Positions 1 to 9,440 of a stretch of 50,655 nucleotides of DNA are shown one piece after another. This stretch comes from Micromonospora chalcea (lineage in GTDB: Bacteria; Actinomycetota; Actinomycetes; Mycobacteriales; Micromonosporaceae), in NCBI RefSeq assembly GCF_002926165.1, contig NZ_MAGP01000127.1:1-50655 (forward strand). Reading direction: 5' to 3'. The position numbers were made by a program, and so were the translations under genes. A model generated the notes under the pieces. The model ran no database searches and was not told the DNA's origin. It was given only the letters and a program-made list of their open reading frames with translations. The first letter of the stretch is position 1; each line of letters begins with the position of its first letter.

Positions 1-10
1 GGGCAATAGG

Positions 11-1333
11 ATGAGCGGTCACGGCGGGAGGGGGCGGGATGACGCGGACCGGGCACGACGGCGGGGTGGAGCGGTGACCCCGCGCGCGTGGGCCCTGCTG
101 ACCCTGGCCGGCCTGGCGGTGGCGTTGCTCGTGGCGGTGGCGCTGCCGCTGCCGTGGAGCCGGCCGCCCGCGCCGCGAGCCGACCAGCTCGCGGCGCTGC
201 GTGACCTTCCGGCCGAACAGGTGACCCGGGGCCGCGCGTTCCACGGCGCGCTGCGCCCGGCGGCCTGGTCGGCGCTGGCGGTCGGGCTGGTGGTGGCGTT
301 GCTGCTCGGCCTGACCCCGCTGGGCGGGCGCCTGGTCGAACTGGCCGGCCGGCCCTTCGGCGGGCACTGGATCGCGCAGGCGGTGCTCGGCGGGCTGGCC
401 GTCATGTTCCTCGCCGACCTGCTCACCCTGCCGTTCGCGGCCTGGCGGCGCACCGTGCTGGTCCGCTACGGGCTGAGCACCCAGAGCTGGGGCGGCTGGG
501 CGGTCGACCTGCTCAAGTCGTACGCGGTCAGCGCGGTGATCGGCGCGCTGGTGCTGCTCGGCTTCTACACCGTGGTCCGGCTGGCCCCGCGCTGGTGGTG
601 GGCGTTCGGCGCGGCCGGCGCGGCGGCGCTGGTGGTGGTGCTGTCGTTCGTGCTGCCGGTGCTCGTCGAGCCGGTGTTCAACAGGTTCACGCCGATGGAG
701 CCGGGCCCGCTGCGCAGCGAGCTGACCGCGATGGCGGCCCGGGACGGCGTACCGGTGCGCGACGTGCTCGTCGCCGACGCGTCGCGGCGCACCCGGGCGG
801 TGAACGCGTACGTCTCCGGGCTCGGGCCGACGCGGCGGGTGGTGGTCTACGACACGCTGCTGCGCGAGGCGGAGCCGGCCGAGGTGACGAGCGTGGTCGC
901 CCACGAGCTGGGCCACGCCAAGGACCGGGACGTGTGGACCGGCACGCTGCTCGGCGCGCTCGGCGCCGCCGCCGCGGTGGTGGCGCTCTACCTGATCGGC
1001 TCCTGGACGCCGCTGCTGCGGCTCGCCGGCGTCGACTCGATCGCCCAGCCGCGGGCGTTCCCGCTGCTGATCGCGCTGGTCACGGTCGCCGGCCTGCTCA
1101 CCACGCCGGTGCAGGCGCTGGTCTCCCGGCGGATCGAGGCCCGCGCCGACGCCCACGCGCTGGCGCTCACCGGCGACCCGGCGACGTTCGAGGCGATGCA
1201 GCGCCGGCTGGCCGGGGTGAACCTGGCCGACCCCGACCCGCCGCGCTGGGAGCATCTCTGGTCGGCGACCCACCCGTCCACCGTGGAGCGGATGGCCGCC
1301 GCCCGCGCCTACGCCAGGGAGTCCGGCCGATGA
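11..1333 (+). CDS. M48 (Ste24/HtpX-type) membrane zinc metalloprotease
   Basis: A 440-residue polytopic membrane peptidase that would cleave peptide bonds at the cytoplasmic membrane. It carries the zinc-site motif HELGH at residues 298-302 and the downstream glutamate ligand in the block RRIEARADAHAL (E376). Hydrophobic segments lie near residues 25-50, 85-105, 120-145, 165-190, 200-225, 310-335 and 350-375, as in CAAX-protease-1/Ste24 proteins. The ATG at 11 has a short AGG upstream; a GTG at residue 22 is an alternative start that would remove a charged leader. The ATG of the mannosyltransferase overlaps the stop codon (ATGA), so the two are probably translationally coupled. The physiological substrate is unknown; prenyl-protein processing is the eukaryotic role of the family and should not be assumed here. 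Confidence 0.88.
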   Translation: MSGHGGRGRDDADRARRRGGAVTPRAWALLTLAGLAVALLVAVALPLPWSRPPAPRADQLAALRDLPAEQVTRGRAFHGALRPAAWSALAVGLVVALLLGLTPLGGRLVELAGRPFGGHWIAQAVLGGLAVMFLADLLTLPFAAWRRTVLVRYGLSTQSWGGWAVDLLKSYAVSAVIGALVLLGFYTVVRLAPRWWWAFGAAGAAALVVVLSFVLPVLVEPVFNRFTPMEPGPLRSELTAMAARDGVPVRDVLVADASRRTRAVNAYVSGLGPTRRVVVYDTLLREAEPAEVTSVVAHELGHAKDRDVWTGTLLGALGAAAAVVALYLIGSWTPLLRLAGVDSIAQPRAFPLLIALVTVAGLLTTPVQALVSRRIEARADAHALALTGDPATFEAMQRRLAGVNLADPDPPRWEHLWSATHPSTVERMAAARAYARESGR

Positions 1334-2454
1334 GCCGCACCTTGCTGATCACCAACGACTTCCCGCCGCGCCCCGGTGGCATCCAGTCCTTCGTGCACAA
1401 CCTCGCGGTGCGACAGCAGCCCGGCTCGGTGGTGGTCTATGCGTCGAGCTGGCGCGGGGCGGAGAAGTTCGACGCCGACCAGCCGTTCGAGGTGGTGCGG
1501 GAACGTACCCGGGTGCTGCTGCCCACGCCGCTGATCGCGCGGCGGGCGGCGCGGCTGGCCCGCTCGTACGACTGCGACACGGTCTGGTTCGGCGCGGCGG
1601 CCCCGCTGGGGCTGCTCGCGGCGGGCCTGCGGCGGCGGTCCGGGATCCGCCGGGCCGTGGCGCTGACCCACGGACACGAGGTCGGATGGGCGGCGCTGCC
1701 CGGCGCCCGCTCGGCCCTGCGCCGCATCGGCCGGGGCGTGGACGTGACCACCTACCTCGGCGAGTACACCCGGACGCGGCTGGCGCGCGTGCTGGACGGG
1801 CTGACCGAGCTGCGGCGGCTCGCGCCCGGCGTGGACGTGGACACCTACCACCCGGACGTCGACGGCACGAAGGTCCGCGAACGGCTCGGGCTGGCCGACC
1901 GGCCGGTGGTGGTGTGCGTGTCGCGGCTGGTGCCCCGCAAGGGCCAGGACATGCTGATCCGCGCGCTGCCGGAGATCCGCCGCCGGGTGCCCGGCGCCGC
2001 GCTGCTGGTGGTCGGCGGCGGACCGTACCGCTCGACGCTGGAGAAGCTGGCCCGGCAGAGCGGGCTGGAACGCGACGTGGTGTTCACCGGTTCGGTGCCG
2101 TCGGCCGACCTGCCCGCCCACTACGCGGCCGGTGACGTGTACGCGATGCCCTGCCGCACCCGTAACCGGGGCCTGGACGTGGAGGGCCTCGGGATCGTCT
2201 ACCTGGAGGCGGGCGCCACCGGGCTGCCGGTGGTGGCCGGCGACTCCGGGGGCGCGCCGGACGCGGTCCGCGACGGCGAGACCGGGTACGTGGTCGGCGG
2301 CCGGGACGTGGCCCAGCTCGCCGACCGGGTGGCCACGCTGCTCGCCGACCGGGACCTGGCCCGGCAGTTCGGCGCCGCCGGCCGGGCGTGGGTGGAACGG
2401 GAGTGGCGCTGGGAGACGCAGGCGCAGCGGATGGCCGCGCTGCTGGCCGGCTGA
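1330..2454 (+). CDS. pimB: GDP-mannose-dependent PIM mannosyltransferase, PimB type (GT4)
   Basis: A 374-residue GT-B glycosyltransferase. It opens with MSRTLLITNDFPPRPGGIQS, nearly the N-terminus I remember for mycobacterial PimB' (Rv2188c), and has the GT4 C-terminal donor block with VSRLVPRKGQDMLIRALP, a glycine-rich VVGGGPYR segment and the E-x7-E type stretch GLGIVYLEAGATGLPVVAG. Rv2188c adds the second mannose to phosphatidylinositol monomannoside on the cytoplasmic face of the membrane; actinomycetes of this type also make PIMs. The start overlaps the protease stop by 4 nt. The long upstream open frame is a shadow of the protease gene and was excluded. Position among fadD15-, Rv2185c- and Rv2182c-like genes supports orthology. 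Confidence 0.88.
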   Translation: MSRTLLITNDFPPRPGGIQSFVHNLAVRQQPGSVVVYASSWRGAEKFDADQPFEVVRERTRVLLPTPLIARRAARLARSYDCDTVWFGAAAPLGLLAAGLRRRSGIRRAVALTHGHEVGWAALPGARSALRRIGRGVDVTTYLGEYTRTRLARVLDGLTELRRLAPGVDVDTYHPDVDGTKVRERLGLADRPVVVCVSRLVPRKGQDMLIRALPEIRRRVPGAALLVVGGGPYRSTLEKLARQSGLERDVVFTGSVPSADLPAHYAAGDVYAMPCRTRNRGLDVEGLGIVYLEAGATGLPVVAGDSGGAPDAVRDGETGYVVGGRDVAQLADRVATLLADRDLARQFGAAGRAWVEREWRWETQAQRMAALLAG

Positions 2455-2502
2455 ACGCCGCCCCCGACCCGCAAGCGGCTCCGGCACGACGGCCGAGCCG
2501 CC

Positions 2503-4254
2503 TCAGGAGACGGCTTCGACGTGCACGGGCACCCGGCCCAGGTGCGGCGCCGCCGGGCCGGGGCGGCCGAAGTGCCAGCCCTGCCCGGCGTCGCAGCCGA
2601 TCGCGCGCAGCCGGTCCGCCTGGTCGGCTGTCTCCACGCCCTCGGCGGTGACGGTCAGGTCCAGCGCGTGCGCCAGCGACACGAGCGAGGCGAGGATCCG
2701 CTCGTCGGTGCCGCTGTCCGGCGCGCGCAGGCCGGTGACGAACTCACCGGCCACCTTCAGCTCGTCGACCGGCAGGTCCCGCAGGTACGCGAGGTTGCAG
2801 TAGCCGGTGCCGAAGTCGTCGATGGCGACCCGGACCCCCAGGTCACCGAGCACCCGCAGCGCCCGCACCGGCTCGACCACGGTGCTCATCATGGTGCTCT
2901 CGGTGATCTCCAGTTGCAGCCGGCGCGGCGGCAGGCCGGTGCGGCCGAGCACGCCGCGTACCTCGGGCACCAGGTCGGCCCGGTGCAACTGGCGTACGGC
3001 GAGGTTGACGCTGACGAACGGCGCGTCGCCGTCGACCGCCGACCAGGTGCCCGCCTCGCGGCACGCCTCGGCCAGCACCCAGCTGCCGAGCGGGACGATC
3101 AGCCCGGTCTCCTCGGCCAGCGGGATGAAGCTGCCCGGCCGCAGCACGCCCAGTTCGGGGTGGCGCCAGCGGACCAGCGCCTCCATGCCGAGGACCCGCC
3201 CGTCGCGCAGGGACGTCAGCGGCTGGTAGTCGAGGTAGAACTCGCCCCGGTCCAGGGCGGCGGGGATGGCCGCGGACAGCGCGTACCGGGCCAGGTCGCG
3301 GCGGTTGCGGTCGGCGTCGAACAGCGACCAGCGGGCCCCGCCCGCGGCCTTGGCCCAGTGCAGCGTGCTGTCGGCCGCGCGCATCAGCTCCATCGGGGAG
3401 GTGCCCGCGACCGGGCGCTCCACGATGCCGATGCTCGCCGAGACGGTCAGCTCGTGGCCGTCGACCAGCGCCGGCTCGCGTACCGCGGCCAGCGCCGCCT
3501 CGGCGACCTGCACCGCGTCGTCGGTGCCGGTCGTGCGCTCGATCAGGATCACGAACTCGTCGCCGCCGAGCCGGGCCACCAGATGCTCGCCGAGCGCCTC
3601 GTGCAGCCGCTGCGCCACCGCGACCAGCAACGAGTCGCCGACCTGGTGGCCGAGGGAGTCGTTGACGACCTTGAACCGGTCCAGGTCCAGGAAGCAGACG
3701 CCGACCCGGTCGGCGCCCCGGTTGATCGCGGCGGCCAGCCGCTCGGTGAACAGCGTGCGGTTGGGCAGGCCGGTGAGCGGGTCGTGGGTGGCCTGGTGCC
3801 GGAACCGGGCCTCGCTGTCGCGCAGCGCCCGTTCCGCCTGCGCACGGGCCATCATGGCGGCCCGGCGGATGGACTCCTGCTCGTCGAGCGTGCGGTCGCG
3901 CAGCGCGCGGGCGTACCCGGTGGCGACGGTGGCGAGCAGCCGGGCCATCCGGTCCTCGACGTCGTCGACGACCAGGTCGAGGTCGCGGACCAGGCGCAGC
4001 TGGATCACCTCGACGGTGCGGCCCAGCCCTTCGGCGGAGGCGATGTGCGCCTGCACCAGCTCCGCGCCGACCTGCTGGCCGATCCGCAGGTCGAACGGCT
4101 CGGCACGCAGCGCCTGGGCCAGCCGTTCGGTGAGCCGTTGCAGCATCTCCTCCAGCTGCGACTGGGTCATCGGCAGGTAGCTGGTGCCGGACACCGCCTT
4201 GGCCCAGGCCCGGGCGAACACGCCGGGCCTGCTGCGGGCCGCGTCGTCACCCAC
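2503..4254 (-). CDS. GGDEF-EAL bifunctional cyclic-di-GMP protein
   Basis: A 583-residue cytoplasmic protein. Residues 1-150 form a helical actinobacterial N-terminal region (FARAWAKAV, then a coiled-coil-like stretch); the GGDEF domain has an intact GGDEF at 230-234; the EAL domain starts with MEALVRW (EAL at 358-360) and keeps EITES, DDFGTGYCNL, AEGVE and GQGWHFGRP. Two deviations are visible: no RxxD inhibitory site five residues before GGDEF (sequence there is LGEH), and the usual LKID is LKVAG, so a metal-site aspartate is alanine. Diguanylate cyclase activity is likely; phosphodiesterase activity is uncertain. The GTG at 4254 overlaps the methyltransferase stop by 8 nt, and similarity to streptomycete homologues begins just after it; an ATG at 4170 is a later alternative. 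Confidence 0.87.
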   Translation of the reverse strand: MGDDAARSRPGVFARAWAKAVSGTSYLPMTQSQLEEMLQRLTERLAQALRAEPFDLRIGQQVGAELVQAHIASAEGLGRTVEVIQLRLVRDLDLVVDDVEDRMARLLATVATGYARALRDRTLDEQESIRRAAMMARAQAERALRDSEARFRHQATHDPLTGLPNRTLFTERLAAAINRGADRVGVCFLDLDRFKVVNDSLGHQVGDSLLVAVAQRLHEALGEHLVARLGGDEFVILIERTTGTDDAVQVAEAALAAVREPALVDGHELTVSASIGIVERPVAGTSPMELMRAADSTLHWAKAAGGARWSLFDADRNRRDLARYALSAAIPAALDRGEFYLDYQPLTSLRDGRVLGMEALVRWRHPELGVLRPGSFIPLAEETGLIVPLGSWVLAEACREAGTWSAVDGDAPFVSVNLAVRQLHRADLVPEVRGVLGRTGLPPRRLQLEITESTMMSTVVEPVRALRVLGDLGVRVAIDDFGTGYCNLAYLRDLPVDELKVAGEFVTGLRAPDSGTDERILASLVSLAHALDLTVTAEGVETADQADRLRAIGCDAGQGWHFGRPGPAAPHLGRVPVHVEAVS

Positions 4255-5059
4255 CGAGCCGCCCGACCCCGCCCATGAACACGGCCCGCTCGGCGTTCTC
4301 GGCCTGGTCGGGGGAGTCCGGCCGCCACTGCGGCACCCACACCACACCCGGGTCGACCAGTTCGAAGCCGTCGAACAGCGCGGTCAGCTCGGCCCGGCTG
4401 CGGATCCAGAGCTGGCTGTCGGTGCGCCGGTAGACCCGCTCCGCCTCGGCCCGCTCGCCGGTGCCGTCGCGGCCCTCCTCGCTGGCCTGGGAGAGCACCA
4501 GGTGGCTGCCGGGCGCCAGTGCTCCGCGCAGCGTCCGCAGGATCTCCTCGGGGCGGTCGCTGTCCGGGATGAAGTGCAGCACCGCCACGATCATCACCGC
4601 GACCGGACGGCTGAAGTCCAGCAGCCGGGTGACCTCCGGATGGGTCAGGATCGCCTCCGGGCGGCGCAGGTCCTCCTGGAGCACGGTGGCGTGCTCGTTG
4701 CCGGCCAGGATCTCCTGGCTGTGCGCCACCGCCACCGGGTCCACGTCGACGTAGACGACGCGCGACTGCCCGTCGATCCGCTGGGCGATCTCGTGCACGT
4801 TGCCGACGGTGGGGATGCCCGAGCCGATGTCGAGGAACTGGCGGACGCCGGCCTGGGCGAGGTACTGCACGGCCCGGCGCAGGAACGCGCGGTTGGCCTG
4901 GGCCATCAGTGGCGCCTCCGGCACCGCCTCCACCATCGCGCGGGCGGCCGCCCGATCGGCGGCGAAGTTGTGCGAGCCGCCGAGGTAGTAGTCGTACATG
5001 CGGGCGACGCTGGGGCGTTCGATGTCGATCGTCTCGGGTGCCCAGTCCGGCCGCTGCAT
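4247..5059 (-). CDS. SAM-dependent methyltransferase, DUF574 family
   Basis: A 270-residue member of the actinobacterial DUF574 (Methyltransf_19) family. The hallmark SVARMYDYYLGGSHNFAADR is near the N-terminus, the SAM-binding glycine loop is FLDIGSGIPT, followed by YVDVDPVAVAHS (acidic ribose contact) and VAVLHFIPD. The ATG at 5059 follows a GAGGGG ribosome-binding site about 7 nt upstream; 29 codons of upstream open frame lack family similarity. Members are numerous in streptomycetes and Micromonospora and their substrates are mostly unknown. The GGDEF-EAL gene starts inside its 3' end, so the two probably share a transcript, which hints at a signalling context without proving one. Confidence 0.85.
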   Translation of the reverse strand: MQRPDWAPETIDIERPSVARMYDYYLGGSHNFAADRAAARAMVEAVPEAPLMAQANRAFLRRAVQYLAQAGVRQFLDIGSGIPTVGNVHEIAQRIDGQSRVVYVDVDPVAVAHSQEILAGNEHATVLQEDLRRPEAILTHPEVTRLLDFSRPVAVMIVAVLHFIPDSDRPEEILRTLRGALAPGSHLVLSQASEEGRDGTGERAEAERVYRRTDSQLWIRSRAELTALFDGFELVDPGVVWVPQWRPDSPDQAENAERAVFMGGVGRLGG

Positions 5060-5203
5060 GTCCTGCCCCTCGGGTGTCGACGGCGCGCGGTGGTCACCGC
5101 CGCGCGGATCACCCGGGTATTCTGCCCCTCCGCCGTCGTGGTGCAAAGACCGTCGTCGCTATGCGTCCGGCCGTTCACCGTACGCGGTCAGCCGCACCCA
5201 CGA

Positions 5204-5248
5204 CGCCGGAGAGGCCCGCGTCCGCGGTGGACGGGGCCTCTTCCGGCG
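5204..5248 (-). terminator. Hairpin downstream of the LuxR regulator
   Basis: Arms 5204-5223 and 5229-5248 pair over about 20 bp with one bulged base (CGCCGGA/GAGGCC... against ...GGCCTCTTCCGGCG) around a 5-nt loop. It lies 8 nt past the regulator stop codon on the minus strand. There is no T-run, as is usual for actinobacterial terminators. Confidence 0.6.
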
Positions 5249-5255
5249 GTGTGCC

Positions 5256-5924
5256 TCAGAACTTGGGCGCGTCCGGTGCCTCGAGCAGGCCCAGCCGCAG
5301 CGCGGTCATCAGCGCCTGGGCCCGGTTGGCGGCGCCCAGCTTCTCGTAGAGCTTGGAGATGTGGGTCTTGGCGGTCGACTCGCTGACGAACAGCTGCTTG
5401 GCGATGCCCGCCACGCTCATGCCGTCGGCGAGCAGCCGCAGCACCTGGCCCTCACGGGGGGACAGCTGCGGGCCGGACGGGGCCAGCCGGCGCTTCATCG
5501 CCTCGGCCAGGTCGGCGGCGGTGAACGCGCTGGGGGAGGAGGCGGCGTGCCGGGCGGCGGCGACCACGGCGTCGGCCGGCGCGGTCTTCGGCACGAACGC
5601 GCTCGCGCCGGCTTCCAGGGCGCCGAAGAGCTGGTCGTCGCCGGCGTACATGGTCAGCACGACGATGCCCATCGACGCGCTGGACTTGCGCAGGGCGCGG
5701 GTGGCCTCCAGGCCGCTGCCGTCGGGCAGGCGAAGGTCCATGATCACCACGTCGGGCTGGAGCGCGCCGGCCTGGCGCACGCCCTCCGCGGCGGTGGCGG
5801 CCTCGCCCACGACCTCGAACTGACGGTCACGCTCGAACGCGTGACGAAGACCCTTACGGATGAGGTCGTGGTCGTCGACTAGGAGAACCTTGGTACGGGT
5901 GGCCGGTGTCGGACTGCTGGTCAT
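5256..5924 (-). CDS. NarL/FixJ-family response regulator
   Basis: A 222-residue two-component regulator. The receiver domain (about 11-130) has the acidic pair D17-D18, the phospho-acceptor D63 in VIMDLRLPDG, T91 and K113 (FVPKT). A LuxR-type helix-turn-helix occupies about 150-205 (LSPREGQVLRLLADG ... SESTAKTHISKLYEKL). The ATG at 5924 has an AAGGGGAG box upstream; the 69 upstream in-frame codons overlap the kinase and are rejected. It starts 8 nt after the kinase stop, so the kinase is almost certainly its partner. Target genes cannot be told from the sequence; a hairpin follows the gene. Confidence 0.93.
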   Translation of the reverse strand: MTSSPTPATRTKVLLVDDHDLIRKGLRHAFERDRQFEVVGEAATAAEGVRQAGALQPDVVIMDLRLPDGSGLEATRALRKSSASMGIVVLTMYAGDDQLFGALEAGASAFVPKTAPADAVVAAARHAASSPSAFTAADLAEAMKRRLAPSGPQLSPREGQVLRLLADGMSVAGIAKQLFVSESTAKTHISKLYEKLGAANRAQALMTALRLGLLEAPDAPKF

Positions 5925-5931
5925 CCTCGGG

Positions 5932-7626
5932 TTACTCCCCTTCTGCTGCTGCGGCGCTGCCGCGCACCTTATCGCGCCGGGGCGACGAGCCGAGCACCAC
6001 GGCCACTGTCGTCCCACTGGGTCGACGTGGCCTGATCTCCAACCGGCCTCGGATACGTTCCGCCCTCTCGGCCATGATCGCAAGGCCATAGTGCCCGTCC
6101 GGGCGCTGGTCACCGATGCCGTGACCGTCATCCGACACTTCGATTCGGGTGTACGGGGGATCCACCTCGCACGTGACCCACAGATTCGACGCGCCGGCGT
6201 GCTTACGGGCGTTCGTCACCGCCTCCTGCGCGATGCGCAGCAACTCGGCCTCGGTCGCGGCCGGCAGCCGGGCGGTGGACTCGTCCAGTGACAGGTGCAC
6301 CCGCAGGCCGCCGGAGGCGCCGACGGTGCGGGCGTACTCGGCGATGGCGGCGGCCAGGCCACCGTGCCGGTCCACCTCGCTGCGCAGCTCGAACAGGCTC
6401 AGCCGCAGCTCGGTGATCACCCGGGTCACCTCCTGGCGCAGCGTGCGCAGCGAGTCGGCGGTCTCGTCGGCGTCCTCGTGCACGGTGGCCAGGGCGTTGT
6501 CGATGCCGTACCCGACCATGACCAGTTCCTGGGCGACCCCGTCGTGGATCTCCCGGGCCAGCCGCTGCCGCTCCTCGTTGGTCGCCAGCGAGCGCACCTC
6601 GTCGAAGAGCAGCGCCGCCTCCAGCCGCAGCGCCGCCGGGCCGGTCAGCGCCGTCACCCGGGACACCACCGGCGGCGGGTACGCGGCGGCGGTGTCCGCC
6701 TCGATCACCACCAGGCCGACCGTGCGTACGCCCGCCACCAGCGGCACGATCAGCGCGGAGACCTCGCCGGAGTGCCGGGACCGGGCCTGCGACCGGGACG
6801 AGACGGTCGGCTGCTGGCTGGCCCAGGCGTCGGCGATGGCCGAGTCGGCGTCGAGCGTGGTCTCCCAGTCGACCCGGTCCGCGCCGATCTGGGCCAGCAC
6901 CACCAGCCGGCCGCCGCCGCTGGCGGAGAGCACCGCGCCCCGGTCGGTCTTCGCCACCACCCGCAGCTCCTCCAGCAGGTGCTCGGAGATGCCGCCCGGG
7001 TCGAGCGTGGCGCCGGGCAGCTGGCGGGCGACCGTACGCAACTGGGTGAGCAGCCGGGTCGCCTCGGCGTACGGCTGGGGTTTGCCCTCGCCGCGGACCC
7101 GCATCACGCGCTGGAGCGTGCCGGCGGTGTAGAGGCCGAGACCGGCCAGGATCAGCCACTGGGCGCAGACCGCCAGGTAGCCGACCTGACCGAGCTGCGC
7201 GCCGCCGTCGACCCGGGTGAACGCGGCGCTCGCCACGAGCGTCGCCGCCGCCACCGCGAGCAGCGCGGCGCCCTCGCGGAACCGGCGGCTCAGCGCGGTC
7301 ACGGTGACCGGCACCGCGAGGTACGGCAGCACCGCCGAGGCGCCAACGCCCCCGGTGACACCGGTGAGGTGGGTGTCGGCGGCGACCTGGCTGGCGGCCA
7401 GCCCGAGCACCACCACCTCGGCGAACCTGCTGATCGGGGTGAGCAGCCGGTGCTGTGGGGCGAGCACGGCGGGCAGCCCCGCGACGCCCAGCAGGGCGAT
7501 CCACCAGAGCTGGGCGGCGTCGCGGGTGGCGAACAGGGTCAGGGCGGCGACCAGCGCGAGGAGGACCGCGCGGGCCGCGACCGCGAGGGGCTGCGTCTGC
7601 GGCTGGCCGGATGTGGAGGCGGGCAC
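5932..7626 (-). CDS. Membrane sensor histidine kinase (HisKA_3)
   Basis: A 564-residue NarL-type sensor kinase. The N-terminal half has about six hydrophobic segments (residues 10-165), followed by a GAF-like region (about 190-345), then the dimerisation/phosphoacceptor motif EERQRLAREIHDGVAQELVM and the ATPase domain with EAVTNARKHAGAS (N box), VSDDGHGIG (G1) and GHYGLAIMAERAERI (G2). The start is GTG at 7626, 14 nt after the fadD stop, and the response regulator follows within 8 nt, so fadD, kinase and regulator read as one leftward transcript. The membrane and GAF portions suggest sensing of a membrane or small-molecule signal; the ligand is unknown. Confidence 0.92.
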   Translation of the reverse strand: MPASTSGQPQTQPLAVAARAVLLALVAALTLFATRDAAQLWWIALLGVAGLPAVLAPQHRLLTPISRFAEVVVLGLAASQVAADTHLTGVTGGVGASAVLPYLAVPVTVTALSRRFREGAALLAVAAATLVASAAFTRVDGGAQLGQVGYLAVCAQWLILAGLGLYTAGTLQRVMRVRGEGKPQPYAEATRLLTQLRTVARQLPGATLDPGGISEHLLEELRVVAKTDRGAVLSASGGGRLVVLAQIGADRVDWETTLDADSAIADAWASQQPTVSSRSQARSRHSGEVSALIVPLVAGVRTVGLVVIEADTAAAYPPPVVSRVTALTGPAALRLEAALLFDEVRSLATNEERQRLAREIHDGVAQELVMVGYGIDNALATVHEDADETADSLRTLRQEVTRVITELRLSLFELRSEVDRHGGLAAAIAEYARTVGASGGLRVHLSLDESTARLPAATEAELLRIAQEAVTNARKHAGASNLWVTCEVDPPYTRIEVSDDGHGIGDQRPDGHYGLAIMAERAERIRGRLEIRPRRPSGTTVAVVLGSSPRRDKVRGSAAAAEGE

Positions 7627-7640
7627 GTGACGGATCGTAG

Positions 7641-9440
7641 TCAGCGTTGGTAGATCTCCGCGATCTCCGAGGCGTACGTCTTGTGCACGACCTGCCGCTT
7701 GACCTTCAGCGACGGGGTCAGCTCACCGGTGGTCTCGGTGAAGTCCTGCGGCAGGATCCGGAACACCTTGATCGCCTCGGCCTTGGAGACCGCCTGGTTG
7801 GCCTGGTCAATCGCGCCCTGCACCTCGGCGCGCAGCGTCGCGTCCTCGCGCAGCTCGGCGATGCTCGTGGTCTCCGGGCGGCCCTGCGCGGCGAGCCACT
7901 TCGGCAGCGCCTCCTCGTCGATGGTGACGAGCGCGGCGATGAACGGCTGCCGGTCGCCGACCACCACGCACTGGCTGATCAGCGGGTGCGCCCGGACCTG
8001 GTCCTCCAGCACCGCCGGGGCGACGTTCTTGCCGCCGGCGGTCACGATGATCTCCTTCTTGCGGCCGGTGATGCTCAGGTAGCCGTCCTCGTCGAGGTGC
8101 CCGAGGTCGCCGGTGCGGAACCAGCCGTCGGCGCTGATCGCCTCGGCGGTGGCCGCCTCGTTGTGCCAGTAGCCCTGGAAGACGATGTCGCCGGCGATGA
8201 GGACCTCGCCGTCGTCCTCGATCCGGATGGTGACGCCGGGCAGCGGGCGGCCGACGGTGCCGATCCGGGTGCCGGTGGGCAGGTTCGCGGCGGCGGCCGG
8301 GGAGGTCTCGGTCAGGCCGTACCCCTCGCAGATGGTCACCCCGATGCCGCGGAAGAAGTGCCCGAGGCGCGCGCCCAGCGGCGCGCCGCCGGAGATGGCG
8401 TCGCGGCACCGGCCGCCCATCGCCGCCCGCAGCTTGCGGTAGACCAGCTTGTCGAAGAGGGCGTGCTGCGCGCGCAGGCCCAGGCCGGGACCGCCGGGCA
8501 GCTCCTGCGCCTCGCTCCAGGCGATGGCGACCTTCTCCGCCCGGTCGAAGATCTTGCCCTTCCCCTCGGACTCGGCCTTCTGCCGCGCGCCGTTGTAGAC
8601 CTTCTCGAAGACCCGGGGTACGGAGAGCACGAACGTCGGCTTGACGTCCTGCAGCTCGGCGACCAGGTTCTTGGTGTCCGCGCAGTGCGCCATGGTGGCC
8701 CGGGCGTGCACCACGCCGACCTGGATGAGCCGGGCGAAGGCGTGCGCGAGCGGCAGGAACAGCAGCGTCGAGGCGCCCGGGCGGAACAGGTTCGGCAGCA
8801 CCGGCACCGCGTTGGCGATGTCGGTGTAGATGTTGCGGTGGGTCAGCACGCAGCCCTTCGGCCGGCCGGTGGTGCCGCTGGTGTAGATGATCGTGGCGAC
8901 GTCGCCGGCCTTGAGCATGGAACGGCGCGTCTCGACCTCGGCCGGGTCCACCGCCTCGCCGGCGGTGACCAGGTCGTCCACCGCGCCCAGCTCGATCTGC
9001 CAGACCTCGCGCAGCTCGGGCAGCCGGTCCCGGACGCCGGCGACCAGGGTGGCGTGCGCGGTGCTCTCCACCACCACGGCGACGGCGCCGGAGTCGCCGA
9101 GGATCCAGGCGGCCTGCTCGGCGCTGGAGGTCTCGTAGATCGGCACGGTGACCGCGCCGGCGGCCCAGATCGCGTAGTCGAACAGGGTCCACTCGTAGCG
9201 GGTGCGGCTCATCAGGCCGACCCGGTCGCCGGGGGAGACGCCCGCCGCGATCAGGCCCCGGGCCACCGCGACCACCTCGTCGCGGAACTGCCGGCAGGTC
9301 ACCTCCTCGCGCGCCGTCCCCGCGCCGGGACGGACGAACTGCACGGTGTCCGGGGCGACCTCGGCGTTTTCCCAGACCGGGTCGGTCAGGTTGGCCGCGT
9401 CGCCGACGGTGACGATCGGCGGGACGGAGAACTCGCGCAC
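7641..9440 (-). CDS. fadD15: Long-chain acyl-CoA synthetase, FadD15 type
   Basis: A 599-residue AMP-forming ligase that activates fatty acids with ATP and CoA. The P-loop IIYTSGTTGRPKG, the GYGLTETSPA block, the TGD motif in WFRTGDLGHLDEDGYL and the C-terminal GRKKEIIVTAGGKN hinge region are all present. The GTG at 9440 gives VREFSVPP, matching the start I recall for Rv2187 (600 aa), with a GAGGGA site 6 nt upstream; a GTG two codons earlier would sit on that site. It is divergent from the Rv2185c-like SRPBCC gene, the same pair as in M. tuberculosis. Lipid activation for envelope biosynthesis or degradation is the probable role; the chain-length preference is not readable. Confidence 0.93.
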   Translation of the reverse strand: MREFSVPPIVTVGDAANLTDPVWENAEVAPDTVQFVRPGAGTAREEVTCRQFRDEVVAVARGLIAAGVSPGDRVGLMSRTRYEWTLFDYAIWAAGAVTVPIYETSSAEQAAWILGDSGAVAVVVESTAHATLVAGVRDRLPELREVWQIELGAVDDLVTAGEAVDPAEVETRRSMLKAGDVATIIYTSGTTGRPKGCVLTHRNIYTDIANAVPVLPNLFRPGASTLLFLPLAHAFARLIQVGVVHARATMAHCADTKNLVAELQDVKPTFVLSVPRVFEKVYNGARQKAESEGKGKIFDRAEKVAIAWSEAQELPGGPGLGLRAQHALFDKLVYRKLRAAMGGRCRDAISGGAPLGARLGHFFRGIGVTICEGYGLTETSPAAAANLPTGTRIGTVGRPLPGVTIRIEDDGEVLIAGDIVFQGYWHNEAATAEAISADGWFRTGDLGHLDEDGYLSITGRKKEIIVTAGGKNVAPAVLEDQVRAHPLISQCVVVGDRQPFIAALVTIDEEALPKWLAAQGRPETTSIAELREDATLRAEVQGAIDQANQAVSKAEAIKVFRILPQDFTETTGELTPSLKVKRQVVHKTYASEIAEIYQR

